From Megamerina dolium (Eukaryota > Arthropoda > Insecta > Diptera > Megamerinidae), in NCBI GenBank assembly GCA_963854835.1, contig OY978528.1, positions 32,657,335 to 32,721,334 of the forward strand: a stretch of 64,000 nt of DNA. Reading direction: 5' to 3'. The notes below the pieces were generated by a model. It saw nothing but the letters and a program-made list of their open reading frames with translations. It did not search any database and was not told the DNA's origin. A program made the position numbers and the translations under genes. Within the stretch, counting starts at the first letter, position 1, and the number at the start of each line of letters is the position of its first letter. Positions 37,730 through 51,354 of the stretch are shown piece after piece.

Positions 37730-39329
37730 GTAAGTAATAGTAATGATATTTTCCCTCCGTCTAGCTTTTTTTTTTCTTAGTCTGTATTTGTAAAATATTT
37801 CTATTAGTTTTTTTTCTGTATAAAATACTATTTGCCCTCTTCCTACTATGCATTTGAACAGTGTGATGAAAAAGAGGTAACAGTGGAGAATTGTAAAGGT
37901 GATAAGAAAAATTGAATTTTCTGCTGTTATGCAATATATATGAGAGGATAGATGAAAATGTGACGTGACGTTTAAGGTAAAATATCAATTTCAAATCAAG
38001 AACCAGAATAAAATGGATTTTTTTTTTTACTTTGCTTGCGTCGTTATAACATAATATTGTATAGCTTAGGGTTAGTTGCAGATATTGAAAAATGTTGAAT
38101 TACTTTTTTTCATAAAGGAACAATTTCTTCATCATTGTGGCTTGGAGCTTTGCAATATTTTTTTTTTTATTTCTATTAATTATCCACTTTAATTTAAGAA
38201 TTACGAAGCTTCTATTTTATGGAAAAATACGTACCATTATTCTGTTATTATTGTGATGAATTAGATGCATTAAAAGAGTGCAACATGAAAATGGATGAAT
38301 TTCTTGAACACTCACGGTTCATATTGTATTACCATTCTTTAGGGATTTTATTGTTCAAAATATTTATGTACTATTGTAAATATGTATAAGCGTATGCAGC
38401 TGGATTAAAGTTCAAATGAAGCATAGTATAAGTAAAGTAGTTTGATTGAAAGCTTTTTACATAAATGGGTGTAGGAGGTATACATTAAATTTGACTGATA
38501 ATTGCGGGTGTTTCGCCACCTTCATTTTAAATACATTATGTTTTTAATGAAATGCATATAAATAAAAATAAAATACGATATTACTACGAAATTCTTGTTA
38601 AATAATTGATTCACACCAGCTTCGCCCACATGTTTTTTTGTACATCCAGTATTATAATTTATATGATTTTAATCATTGTGAACACATTTTTAGATTTGCA
38701 TATGCACATGCGAGTACCTGCGTTTATATGAAAATTTATATTTATTACACATCCATTAGAGTGGTTCATTTCGTTAGTGTGCTTTATAAGTTGTTCATAT
38801 AACATTTTTAACAGCTTGCATAAATCAAAAACATCGAAACAAATTTATTGTCAATTTATTCACACAGTGATATTTTTATGCCTTTAATCTACGTGCAATA
38901 AGAAACTGCTAGTGATGAAAAAAATTAAATAATTTCTTTAATGAAAATGCTTTATGCAATAATGTAAACTATTGTTTCCGAAATTTGACCTTTATATATA
39001 AAAATTGCTTGGCATAACCGTACTGTTAAATTAGTCGAGCTGAGGCTTAAACTTGACATCTCACACACAGAAGGTAAATGGTTTAATCATTGTGAAAAAT
39101 AACAATGAATACGGCATGAACTATCCTAACATCCTCTATAGGTATAATGAATGAAGGAATTTTTACATACATACACACTCATGTAGATATATATAAGGTA
39201 GAGCATATAGGGATTTTTTTATCATATGCTATTTTTGCAGTGACAGCTCTTTCCCATTGGAAATCTTGACAGAAAGTCAGTAAGTATCATATCTCCGCGG
39301 AATGAAGTGAGTCGCTTTACATTGAGAAA
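37730..39329 (+). other. start of the 23.4-kb nemo intron
   Basis: It begins GTAAGTAATAG. No further exon, gene or recognisable transposon is visible in this stretch. Confidence 0.8.
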
Positions 39330-40170
39330 TAATGCAAATTTACTTCCAAAGTTAATGTTGTGTAGCCCAAACGGTGCGTTTATTGAAAAGAACGCTCATT
39401 TTCATCTTGGTGGCTGTGTTAACAAGCAATGTTGCCATATCTGAGGATCGGACAACCGTCACGTGATCGTCAAAAAGCATCCTCAGAAAGTGACATTTTG
39501 ATGCGGATTTTGGAGCGGTGGCATCATTCCTCAATTTTCCTTTAAAATGCCATTGCGGTTATACCACCCTTGTGAGCAACAAGTACGCACGCGAACACAT
39601 ATGTGTACACATATGGAAGTTGAGCGTATGATGAATACTTAAAATGTTGAGTGTTACAGAAAAAAAACTCATAAAAAATTAAATTTTCACCCGACCTTGT
39701 TAATATTAGGCTTAAAAAGTTTACAATTAAACAGGCTAGTTTAAAAAAATATAAAACATTCCTGATTTTTAAATTTTCTTAAAAAAAAAATCATTTTCAA
39801 AATCAAAATGGTTTTTTTTTTAAATCGCAAAATATTCTACAAAATTTTGATTTTGACCAGCCAGAACTCTGCAAGTTTTAGCTCTATCACTATGTCGTTA
39901 AAAGCTTATTTTAATTTTCTTTGGAACGAGGTATGCGTTGATCACACTTAAAAGTTTAACAAAACGATATTTTTTTATTGAAATGATATAAAAAATAACT
40001 TATCTCAAAAACCTGACCATACAAAATTTAGAAAAATGTGTTTTGAGCTCAGGAGCTCAATACTAACTATCCCCTATACAGGAATTTCTTGGTATATTTT
40101 GTCGGCAAAGTAGTGTAATGTACCGGAAAAAATTATTTTTGATTTTTGTACTTGTAAATGGTCCACCCTG
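39330..40170 (+). pseudogene. mariner-like remnant related to 6258-7049
   Basis: On the plus strand, with stops, the sequence spells FIEKNAHFHLGGCVNKQCCHI, GSDNRHVIVKKHPQKVTF and CGFWSGGII (39370-39540), the mariner core up to the second catalytic region. The end ATGGTCCACCCTG at 40158-40170, followed by TA, is the same type of end as at 7049. Sequence between 39560 and 40150 is unrecognisable and no left end was found, so the two parts may not be one copy. Confidence 0.6.
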
Positions 40171-41699
40171 TAGTATTTCCACATGAATAGTTGTTGATTT
40201 CTGCATACCGAACTAAGATGATAACAATTGCAACTTCCGTTTAATAATTTTACATGCATATAAACATACACTCACACACAAATTTGGTTTGTTTTACATA
40301 AAATGAAATGAAATTCGATTTAAAATATAAGAGTGAGTACATATGAAATTCAAACAGAAAATTATCAATTAGTTTTAATTCAATTTGCATACGCGAAAAT
40401 AAGTTATAATGTTTGTATTACATATATGCATATTTATATATGTGTATATGTGTGTTTATGCTTTTACATGATAATAGTAATAATCTCAATGTATGTATAT
40501 GTAAGAGAATATAATAATTACAAAATTGGATTTCATTCATAATATTTACAATAAAAAAATGCGTGCATAAATACAATTATATTTTTAAATGCATTTATAA
40601 TTTAATTAATGTAAATTTTTGATTTAATGTTTTTCACATTTTTTGTTTTTATTGTAAGAATTTAAACATTTTAAAGTTGTATTTCTGTTTACATATATTT
40701 GTTTATTATTAATGGAGTAACTGGAGTAGTACCAAAAATATGCAAAAACTTTTTGAATATTATTTTATAAAAAACAACAAATTTCGCAAATTTAAATGAT
40801 GCAAGGATAATGGCATGTAAGCCGCTCACATATTTTAGAATTACTAACTCTATCCTAGTAAATCATATACATTAATAGTCCATATTTGTTATTATCTATT
40901 ATAATAATTACGCTATTATGTTATTTAATTGTATGTTTCCGCTTTCGTGTTTATTGTATTGCATTTCGGTATCAATTATTTACATTAATGTGATATACTA
41001 TATAGTTACAAAATGTCTATGATAAACCGTTGTTAATACCATGAAATATAGCCACACATATTATTACATTATCATTGTCACAAGAATCATATGCATAAGA
41101 ACATTTTCCTGTTTCCTTTCAACATTTCATTGATGAAATGCAATGAACCATTTTAAGCCATTTGTATTGGTATTTCATAGTTGGTATAGGCACACACACC
41201 CTTTTGCGCTATCATGTAGCTACTGGACATATGTTCATTTTAAATTCTTTTCACATGCTGATTATGACCATACCACTGAATATTATTAACTTGCTTATTA
41301 TAGTTGTTTTTATAGTAAATATTTCATTCATATAATATTACAGACACTTGCATTGTTGATTTTTTATCGGTACATAGTTTTGTTTCTTTCTTGTTGCAAC
41401 AAACCCTGGGAAATGAACACTCCCTTTCAATATCATAAAGTGACGTGTCTCTTGTGGGTGTGTGTGCATATCTGCATACATATACCGTATGTTGATTGAA
41501 TAATAATTTTAATTAATATTTAATCATTTTACGTTCATTTTTAATTTGAATTACAGTAAACTCTCTAATAATTATAATGCCAAGATTTACAATTTTCTTT
41601 TCCTATTGTTCACCTTTATGAAAAGTAATGAATGACAGAGATGTGAACATATTTTTTTTTGCGGTGAGGACATTACAAAATGGCTAACCCACTAACTCG
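40171..41699 (+). other. AT-rich noncoding DNA in the nemo intron
   Basis: I see no gene, element or strong repeat here. Confidence 0.5.
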
Positions 41700-42300
41700 T
41701 TTCGTTTTAGCAGTAGTATCCCTCTTTTTTCTGTAGTGAGCTTTAGGCTGCAGACATCTAGCCAGGCTCTCGTCCTCAGCACGACCTAGTTCGAGCGTCG
41801 ATCACGGCGGCTATATCACCAAAAGCCTCCAGATGAATTTCATCCGGCATCTCAATTTCTAATATATCATTATAGGTAACGTTTCAAAGGTCTGACCCTA
41901 GTATTGATTCCTCAGCCGCACCCGACGTTATCTGTTTTATTTTGACCCCGTCGTTGGTATCGTAAATGAGTTTGCGATCTTTCTTTCTTTTCATTAAGTC
42001 GCCTGGATCCGAAACCGGCACTCAAGGGTCTGAATGATGTCGGTCCATCTGACACTTTTGAAAACGTCCTTCCGCCGTCTTTCCGCCGCCAGAACAATTC
42101 GTCTGGACTAGTGCTTTAGTACACCTTCGTCAGTTTCGATGACGTCTTGTATCGAACTACGTAGTCTGAAGTAATGTTGTCTGTACGATAGATTTCAGAA
42201 GTTTGAAAAGTCGCTCGAAGTGCTTGCCAGCGGTATACAGCGTGCACAGTGATCTGTATGCTGATGGGGTTTCAGGAGCCTCTTTTTTCTTGCTAATACT
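41700..42300 (-). pseudogene. decayed non-LTR retrotransposon RT fragment (R1/LOA-like)
   Basis: The patch is more GC-rich than its surroundings. Minus-strand frames give, in pol order, PSAYRSLCTLYTAGK (about 42250), DVFKSVRWTDIIQTLECRFR (about 42040), KLIYDTNDGVKIKQITSGAA, ESILGSDL and MPDEIHLEAFGDIAAVI (about 41810-41860). These match the RT blocks around the AAQGSILGP and YADD motifs of R1/LOA-type elements. The catalytic YADD is reduced to FGD, and stops and frameshifts lie between the blocks. Clade assignment is from memory. Confidence 0.7.
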
Positions 42301-43339
42301 TTACAATTTCTGAATGTGAACATGGAGGTGTCATTGAACAGCCCATATGGCGATAGTACTAAAAATCAACTGATCCATAAAGGTAAAGCGCTTTTAAGCA
42401 CTTTTTTCTACCTAGTTGTTTTTTGCATACAGGTTGACACATGCTCTGGTGTTTGGACGATTAGTATTTGGTGTGGGTTAAATGTAGATTGGAGAAATTT
42501 GATCGTTGCTATCACAAATGATTCTTCGAGCTACTATAATTGCACCGCCTGCAATCCTTTAAATATAATATTAATTTTTTAAAGCAAATATACATTCATA
42601 TTTGCTTACTCCACATGTTCGCTCTTTAATTAAAGTGTGTATGCATTGTACTTATTTACATTTATTTAGTTGATCATATTCTAGTATTCTATGCTATTTG
42701 AATAATCACATAGGTATTTTTTCTATTTGGTTGTTTCATTTTGTATATGTTTCATTTTTTATTAGCTTCATTTTTATTCACCGAGTCAAATCAACCGAGC
42801 CAATGTATGCATACAAATACAATTTACTCGCATATACATACACACACAAGCATAGTGTGCTTCTTCAGCGTTGTGTTTATATGCATGTGTGTATGTGTGT
42901 GTGCTTCGGCTTAAATAGCAATTTTATTTTATAGCGACAAGTTGAGAACGTGTGATTTATGTTGAGTTGTTCAAATTGCAATTACAACCACCATCAGTGT
43001 ACGTGTACCTATGAGTTTAAAGACATAAATGTAGTATAATATATATGCATATACTTACGTATGTATGTACCCCATACTTGAATGTTTACATATACACATT
43101 CGACTGCATATATTGTATATACTACATTTGTAGTTATAGATACCTCATGTACGTATATTATATTATTTTTTGTACATAAAAACATATGTGTAGTCGTGTC
43201 AGGTATTTGCGCAAAAAACAAATCTCTAATTAAATGTTGATGACGTTTTATGGGTATTTTCTGTGAAATGAATACATAAAGTTGTCTAAATGTCTAAATG
43301 ATGTTTGTAATTAAATGTAACTAAATTTATAAGTACTTA
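42301..43339 (+). other. AT-rich noncoding DNA
   Basis: No gene is seen. Short TG/CA and ATGTATGT tracts occur near 42880-43070. Confidence 0.5.
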
Positions 43340-44580
43340 TTGTATTTAAAGGTAGGCCATATCAAATCAGATTTGACGATACAAATTTTGCGAATCAGGC
43401 ACCATGTAGTCTCCTTTATTTTATTTATAATGTAGCCAGGAAAAAAACAATTTTGTTCAACAGACATGTTTACCTTTTATACGTAAGTATTTGAATTCGA
43501 ATCTGGTTTGGTGTGACTTGGTTAGGTCGTATTTCGTCTATAACCGAAAAAAAACACAAAACAAATTATGGAAGTTCAAATTTAGTACCTAAAAAGACGA
43601 AGTTGAAGTACCTATACATGACCAAACGCTATTTTTCTTTAACTTATTTATCCTCTTAGAGCGACTCCCTTACAAAATTGATGTATTTATACATCCACTA
43701 TTGCTCCCATCGTTTCTAGAGTGTAGCTAGAAAGACTAATTATTACAGACACTCTTTAATTTTTACTCAACTTTTTTTCTAATTATACGTACTCACTAAA
43801 TTGACTCCTTACAGAGGGTTCCTTACAAAATAAACTTAAGAGCACATGAAAATCAACAAATAATGTATAATAAAATGTATAAGCAACCCCCCATTAATTT
43901 TTTCTATTTAACAGTTTTCCTGATCATATCTACCTACCTCTATTTCTAACCCTTAGAAGGGCTAACTTAAACTGATAGCAGAATGTGTCTAGGGAGGTCA
44001 AATATTTTGTCGACCCCCATTAATTTGTACTAAACGTTGTTTTTTATCTTACTTACTTCCTATTTTTAGTCCTTAATGACGCTTATGAGGTTATTTGTTG
44101 ATTTGGAGGTGCTTTCAAGTTCCTTTCATAGGGAAGGCTCATTAATAATTATTTTTATTATACTCCTTGATGATGCTTCCCTACAAAAAGAACTTGAAAG
44201 TATCTCCAAATCAACCAATAACCTTTTAATTGCCTAGGAATCGTCTCTAAGATAAAATGGTAAACTGGAAGACCAACTTCCATTATTTTTTCTTCCTCAA
44301 TATTTTCATCAAATATCCTTACACTCTATTTCCTCTTCTTACAGGGTTAAGGACGGATGAACGGATGAAATCCCCGACTAACTCTCATATAACGGTGTAT
44401 TCTCGTATATATGCATGTTTTCACGCTATGGGGCAGAAATTTGTTACATATCATGTGTCTAAGTTAGGGTGTCCAAGCTTTGATTTGACCGAAGCTAAGC
44501 TTTTCCAAATTTTTAGAATTGATTTTCTTCTAGTTTCATTTCTTTTCTCGACGAATACCTTACATTATTGAAATTATAAT
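43340..44580. repeat. unnamed composite repeat with a foldback
   Basis: A unit of the form CCTTACAAAAT-AACTTAA-ATCAACAAATAA occurs at about 43811-43863, inverted at 44088-44136 and direct at 44176-44225. A similar unit lies near 56070-56120. The inverted and direct units form a foldback of about 49 bp per arm. No coding capacity was recognised. Confidence 0.55.
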
Positions 44581-46113
44581 ACAGTAAAAACCAAAAGGTA
44601 TGCCAATTTATGTGCGTTTACCCTGTCTATTGTATTTATATGTCATTCCAACGAATTGAGAAGTGCAAAGAAATATATATTGTAGGTACATAAATGCAAG
44701 AAATTCTTTCTTCATATTTTATTTCATTTGCATACGTACGATTAAGTATACCTAGAAGTTGGAAGATGTTGTAAATTTTCAAGCAGAACGATGAGAACAA
44801 TACTCGTAACAATAGAAAGAGAATGAAAGAGAGTGAGCAGCGCCTGAAAGCACCTTTCAACTGCTGCATACTGTACGTGCGAGTGTATGTGTGTGTATGT
44901 GTGTGTGCATACTTATCTTACATTGCATCATTTTCTCGCAAATACTGAATGCCACAACACCTCCCGAATGTATATACAGAAATGCTGATTAAGTATATTC
45001 GCGCGCGCGTGTGTGTGTGTGTTTGGTAATATTTCTGTCAGTGGCGCCAATTCTGTGTATTTTATGCGGATGTATGAACGCATATATGCATTTTTTGCTG
45101 TTCTGCTATTGCTTCTCTGCTTCTTCTCCATTTCCACTGACTTCATCGTTTTGGTATTTGGCATAAATTTGACGCATTACCAATTCCCCTTCTCTTATCT
45201 GTATCTGCCTCCTTCATACATATGTGCATACATACTTAGCTCCATGCTCATTTCCAGAAGCGAAAAGTTGAAACAGAATTTTTATGCATATTCCCCCGTG
45301 TAAAATGATTTCATGTAACTATGTATATACCATAAGTATGAATAGATGCATACATACATATATGCATGATTATGTTGTTGTTGTTGTTGTACGTTGCGTA
45401 TTCTTATTTACGAGTATTTGGCATTAAATGTTAAGCTTGTACAATGTGAAAGTATTAAAATGCATATCATTTCGGTTTGGTTATTGCTGTATATTTCTGT
45501 GAGTTTGTGCAATAGTATTTGTTTTTGTTGTTTTTTTTTTTTTTGAACAGATGAAATTCTGTTTCGATGAGTCGACAAAAATGATGTTGCACAACAAGGA
45601 TTTAAGTTGTTTGCTGCATGCTACAGCTAAATGCCTACCTGATGCATTTTTGTGTCATTCATTTACATGGTTACATTTATTATTATTGTTGTTGTTGTGC
45701 GGTAGTAAAGATATGAATGTACATATTTGCGCGCATTCGCATTGATAAATAATTTAATATTTATTGTTTCTGGTCTTCTTTGTGCTGCATTTTCATATAA
45801 CTACTATGCATTTGTACGGTATATAAATATGTACTTGCTAGTATGGGGTTTGATCGTTAATGATCGTTAATCAGTAATGGATGTTGTTGATGTTGATGTT
45901 GATGGTAGTATTAAATGCTTTCTTTATTACGTATATTTAAATTTGTACATAAAAACATGTATTAATATTTTGTATATTCTTGTAATGAGTCATGTAGTAG
46001 AAAGGAATCTGAGGAGACGACCCAGCGCGAGATTAGCCTTCATGCGATGTTACTGTCCATTTGACAATTCAAATATAAATAAAAAATAAAAAATAAATAT
46101 AAATTTAAATAAA
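44581..46113 (+). other. AT-rich noncoding DNA
   Basis: It holds a CGCGCG(TG)n tract at about 45000-45022 and a (GTT)n tract at about 45376-45391. No supported gene is seen. Confidence 0.5.
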
Positions 46114-46115
46114 TA

Positions 46116-46693
46116 CAGGGTGATTTTTTAAGAGCCTTCGGATTTGAAGGCTCTTAAAACTTAAAAAAAAAAACATAAAATATAGAGAAATGTATGAAAT
46201 TTTTATTTGAGTCGATAGAACGATCTATATAATTTAATGTTTAAATATGATTTCATGTAAATGCTGGACCAAATTTTTGCACACTCTCTCCAACATATCG
46301 GCCGGTATCTCCCGAATAAATCGATAATTCACGGTGATCAACAACACTGGCGGATACAGCTGCGATATTTTCCTCTGTTCGCACTCTATGTATGCGTGTT
46401 GGTGGTTTAATGTCCAATAATGTAAATTTGGTGCGAAATTTAGTCACAAGATTCCGAATAGCCGCCTCAGAAGGTCGCCCAAACCGACCATAAAATGAAT
46501 GTATGAATGAACGGAGCTTGAATTTTGATAATAAAGTTCAATACTTAATCTGCAATCGTTGTTCGTTTGTAAGTCGATTCATGGTTAAATTATAGACCAA
46601 ACTGAACATGTTTGACAGTAATATGTTACACGAGAACAGTTGAGCTGCCAAAAACAGTGTTGCCAAAAAGAAAGTGGCTAAAAAATCACCCTT
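46116..46693 (-). mobile_element. non-autonomous mariner/DUF4817 deletion derivative (578 bp)
   Basis: The ends read CAGGGTGATTTTTTA on the left and, inverted, AAGGGTGATTTTTTA on the right, each bordered by TA (46114-46115 and 46694-46695). Minus-strand coding starts MNRLTNEQRLQIKY at 46582. It passes through FGRPSEAAIRNLVTKFRTK and RTEENIAAVSASV, then jumps after HRELSI to a C-terminal piece IPADMLERVCKNLVQHL ending at 46234. The whole catalytic core is missing. Confidence 0.8.
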
Positions 46694-46695
46694 TA

Positions 46696-47424
46696 TAAAT
46701 ATAAATCTAAAGGTTGAAATAAAACATTCTAACGTCATGGCAGACATCCTCTAATTAATAAATTGTGCCATCGTTGAAAGAAATGAGAGGAAATCAGCAA
46801 TTAATCCCATAGCTGGTTAAAGGTTGACTCTGAAGAGGTCAGATTTATGATCGATTCCCATTATTTGTATATCGTCAATATTTTCCCCGGAACTTACGCC
46901 TTTTCTCGACCCCTTAAGGGTGCTTCTTTTCAAAAGTATATGCTTTTATAAAAACATCTACACTTATTTTTACTAACCAACATTTTTCCCGAACGTACTA
47001 ATCCCCAGCTAGCTCCACTAAAAATGGTTACAAAACTGACTGAACTTCGCAAATACCCCTTTAGCTGCTAAGGGATTTGCTCTAGAGATTTGGAATGTAA
47101 ATCCGACCTGCTCAGCTAACTAACTCAACTCGATTAATTCTCCTACAAAATTTTAATTTTCATAAATCTACTTCTTAGAGTTCTTCAGTCGTTCACCTGC
47201 TGCTGTATTCATATAGGCGCCCTGGTGTTTTAGGCTGTGCACGTTTGTTTTATCCCCTATAATGATAAATCTATATGATTTTCAGTGCGGTGGTGGATAA
47301 CACTGTGACATAATTTGAGGACCACTGACTCGGGGGTGAACCAAACTAGTCTCAAACGATAGTATTTGACTTGAGTAACAAAAGCCCTAACTCTTTCTGC
47401 TCTACCTCGTCACCATTTTTTGTT
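46696..47424. other. noncoding DNA, partly repeat-like
   Basis: Blocks such as TTCCCATTATTTG and CCTTAAGGGTGC loosely resemble parts of the 43340-44580 and 55800-56230 stretches. No gene is seen. Confidence 0.35.
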
Positions 47425-47525
47425 TCAGTGGTTTAAAGTTTGGCTTTTTCGGTCAAAAGTAGAATCATGGAATTTGAAAAATTGAATTGGGGATAGTCTT
47501 GTCTTCGGGGACCTATATTAAAATG
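47425..47525. repeat. inverted third copy of the 2.4-kb repeat
   Basis: Read on the minus strand this is ATTTTAATATAGGTC, then AATTCCATGATTCTACTTTT, then GACCGAAAAAGCC and AAACTTTAAACCACTG. It matches the repeats at 2382 and 2757 in the same block order. Confidence 0.65.
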
Positions 47526-50500
47526 AATTAATGATTCATTTTGCATTAATTTGAAAGTACAATAGTTAATCAATTGATTTTTTCTCAGTCAATGTCATAT
47601 TAATTAGGCCGCCTACTTCCTTCAATGCGTCGCTGTCAGGCGAGCGCAACGTATAACGGTTGATTCTATGGGCCGCTGGCTCAAGTGTAATGTTCGACTA
47701 GTTAATTTTTCCTTTTGTATCTTTTAATAATCATTGTTACATTTGAAATGTTTAACACATTAGTGTACCTTTTTCATATATATATGTGTAATTTTTTATG
47801 TAATGTCAAATATTTGACACAACAATTATTTTTCTATTGTTTGTGATGCCGTAAACAACTTAACACATTGTGACTACTACATATTTTCATGCTGCACGTG
47901 TGAGTGCACAAATTGTGAACTAAAGAGAAAAACAATTTTTATTAGAATAAATATAACAACAGCAACAAAATTAGGAATGCTAAACAATTATTGATTGGTT
48001 ACACGTTTAAACATACAATATCTTGTTTTTTTTTTCTTGATTTGTTTGTTTGCGAAACTTTTTTCAAGTATTTTGTTTTTCTATCAAACTTTTAACTTTG
48101 CTGTCGGTTATAATTGATGTTGTTGCACACCATTTTTCACACCAACAAAACAAAAGGCATAATATTTATTGTTATTATTATTTTTATTATTGATGTTGCT
48201 GCTTTTGAATGTGCATTGCATTGCTGAATGACTGATTGCATGAGTGACTTGATGACTTATTGACATTGGTGGTTGCATATGTTGGAATAATAGTTGATTG
48301 CAACGTTATTTTTATTAGTTTTTAAAATTTTTCTATTATTATTAATAATATGATTATTATTTAGTTAGAAGTAGATTTTTTTTATAATTCATTTTGAAAT
48401 TATGCATATAATAACAAAAATTGTAACCATGTTACGTAAGTATGTTGTAATATGTTAAACCTTTTTTCTTTCTTAATGTTTATGCATATGAGAAGTATAT
48501 TCATAATTACTACAACAATTTAAATATTGTCGTTAATACATGTTGGTTTTTTTATCTTTATCTCATCTTCAACGGAAGTCAATTTCTCATTAACAACATC
48601 TATGTTTGTATGCCTGTAGATATCGCTACCCAATAAACAATTCAGCAAACATACCAAAATATTGCTTGCGCTAAGCTTATATACGTAGGCTTTCCTAAGC
48701 ATGCTTACAAAATGCTTACGACTATGATAATTTTACGAGTGATGTTAAGCGAAAACATAACTTTGAGTTACTTGGTGTGTTCATATTCCTTCGTGATATT
48801 CTTTGATTTCAATAAAGAAAAAGGATGCATATTATCCTTTCATTTGTCATTAATTAGTTCGATTTCATATGTTTAAAGACAAAGAACAAGATATTGTCAT
48901 TTTCCATCAATTTTTTATTTTTAAATTGGTATTCAATAAATATTAGATAAAGGTGGCTTGCCCGTTGAATAAATATTAAGAGTCAATTGAATTAGCCAAA
49001 TAATATTTAAAAAAGAGTATGTGGAAACCTTAATTTTATCCGTTTGTTAATTCTGTAATTATTTTAAAACTTTTATAAGAATTTTACATGCTTTTAACAC
49101 ATGTAAACTTGCTGTAAGTATTTAACAAACATATTTGTTTTGTTGGGTAGTTTTTATCGCTTGTGTGTGTGCGTGTGTGTGTATATGTAAAAGTGTGAAA
49201 TGAAAACAACAAACAACAACTTCTTTATAGATGACAACGCTTAATAAACTCAATAACATTTGATATCAAAATGTGCAATGGAATGGTGTTGGTGCGTTGT
49301 TGGTCAGTCGGCTAGAAAATTGTTAATTAACTCTGCACACATGTTCATATGTATGCCGGCCGGAATGACTTGTTTGTGTCACAAATTCAAATGAAGTGTT
49401 GGGAATCTTAAAATAATTCTTTAGAATCTATTTGTCGGTTTTTTTACGTCCCTACATTTGTAAAGGGTTATTCTCAAGTGTGTACGACAATAATTAAGTG
49501 GCTCAACTAATTTACAAGTCGGCGCATAGAGTATATGTACATTTAGGTGTCTCAATATAAAAATGTTGTCCACTATATTTCGTTTCAATAGCAGACCATT
49601 CGTGAGTTGCACCGTTTTTAACAAAAAACTAATAATCGACTTTTCGAGCTATAAAAAATTCGATTACAAACATATTTTCCCCAATAAATGGTTTCATTTC
49701 ATTGGTTTGCTTCAAACTTGTTCAATAATCTGCGTATAGACTGAAACAACTCTAATTTTGAGTATTTTTTTAAATCGGTTAATCTGAAGAATGGATTTCT
49801 ATTAAGCCAAAATATTTTGGTAGAACAAAAAGCATTTCTTTTAAGTGCTGGATGTGACGCCTTAATGTAGTTATGTAGAAAAGTAGTAAAAACTTTGGTT
49901 ATTCTAATTTAGTTCATGTTGCTCTTGTTATTCAAATGGTGTATTTCAGCTTAACTTGCAATGAATTGTACCAAAAGATGTTTAAATTCATACATGTGGG
50001 CAAATTTAACAAACTTGGTATTTATTGCTTTTAGGTTTATAACTGTTGTTGGTAGGTTTGTTGTTGAGTGGCTCTTTTTTCTCTTAACAACAATACTGAA
50101 AGCTTTTGTTTCAAGGACTTTTCATCCACAAATAAACAGAAAAGAGTTAAAGCAATTAAACACGGCCTTTTCTTCTCTCTCTCACTTCTTCTTTCTTTTT
50201 CTCTTATAACTCTTCACCACTGGTACCACTTGTCATTTATGACATACCGTTTATATTATTTTATGTTAATTTGTAACTTTTGTCTTTTCACATTTCTACG
50301 GAACTTCCATTAAGTTGATAATTTTTTGAAATGCTCGTAGACAAAACATCATGTTCCCCATTTTTATTTATATTATTATTATATTTTTTTTCAATTTTGT
50401 TTTTTGTTTTAGCAATCAACAAGTTAAGTTAAAGTTTAATCCATTTTATGTTCTTGTTTTCATTTCACGTAGCTTTGTTTTTTGCTTATTGTTATCACAT

Positions 50501-50744
50501 CACATCATCATCATTATAATTTTATATCTTGTGAAAAAAAAAAACCAAATCTGTAAATTTGCGTAATAATTAAACTTTGATAATAATTGTTGATACGTAA
50601 CGCAAAATACAAGTTTTGTGATAAAACGTTGTACTGGTGAGAAATCGTAAATAAACAGTTTATAAGAAAAAAGTATCGAAAAAATTATTTATTTGTTAAT
50701 TTTATTTACTATTTAAATTTTTATTTGGGGAATTTAATGAGAAA
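47526..50744 (+). other. AT-rich noncoding DNA
   Basis: No gene or named element was recognised. (GTGT)n lies near 49162-49182. Confidence 0.5.
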
Positions 50745-50982
50745 AGAGTTGCATTTTTAGCTTAGTGGTTAGTACTTTGGAATTCTGATCTGTAGGGGCA
50801 CAAGGGTTCTGCCGTTCGAAACCGGCTGGGAGCCAAGTCTGGAAAACAGGTGTGCGAGCAACCAATTCGAATCGTAATTGGACCAATTTGACCATCGATT
50901 TCACAGTCCTGTATGTCGGTGCGTCATCATGATGCTACAGAACTTTTTTCTTCCCCATATTCCTCGTTCAGTTTGTCCATAA
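50745..50982 (+). repeat. tRNA-derived SINE, family A
   Basis: It has a pol III box A-like TAGCTTAGTGG (50758-50768) and box B-like CGTTCGAAACC (50813-50823) about 45 nt apart. An unrelated body follows and runs into A-rich sequence near 50983. It abuts the next SINE tail to tail. It is not a tRNA gene: no cloverleaf can be closed. Confidence 0.7.
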
Positions 50983-51350
50983 TAAAAAAAAAAAAAATAA
51001 ATATGTGGCACTTAAAGCCCCAAAGGGCTCATTGGCCGAGCTTCTCTTCCATTACTGTTGTGCGTCTTAAATTTTGGACAGTATTAGAATGGACCTACTT
51101 ATTTTAGCCGGTTCCGAACGGCAGAACACTTGTGACATCACTTTTTCTGAGCTTTGTCACAGAGTTCTTTTTAGAAGCTTTTTCATGGCAAGTTGTTACT
51201 GTCGGAAGAATTGCCAATTGCTTGCCGACAGGTGGGTACCGTTCGAAAGAAAAATCTTTTCGATATTAAATTTGTTATGCATCAGCCGGGTATTGAACCA
51301 CGACCTACAGATCAGAAGGCGAACACACTAACCACTGAGCTACGGCACCC
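50983..51350 (-). repeat. tRNA-derived SINE, family B, long form
   Basis: Read on the minus strand it starts GGGTGCCGTAGCTCAGTGG (box A) and continues to a box B-like GTGGTTCAATACCC. A body follows that ends AAGTGCCACATATTTATTTT. It is about 100 bp longer in the middle than the copy at 55132-55402. Confidence 0.8.
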
Positions 51351-51354
51351 ACAT

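Noticed and set aside
45548..45745. T-tract plus AACAG and an open frame starting MKFCFDESTK as an exon
   Set aside because: Nemo continues directly from the 37600 exon to the 61176 exon with no missing residues, and the peptide soon becomes a run of Leu from a TTG repeat.
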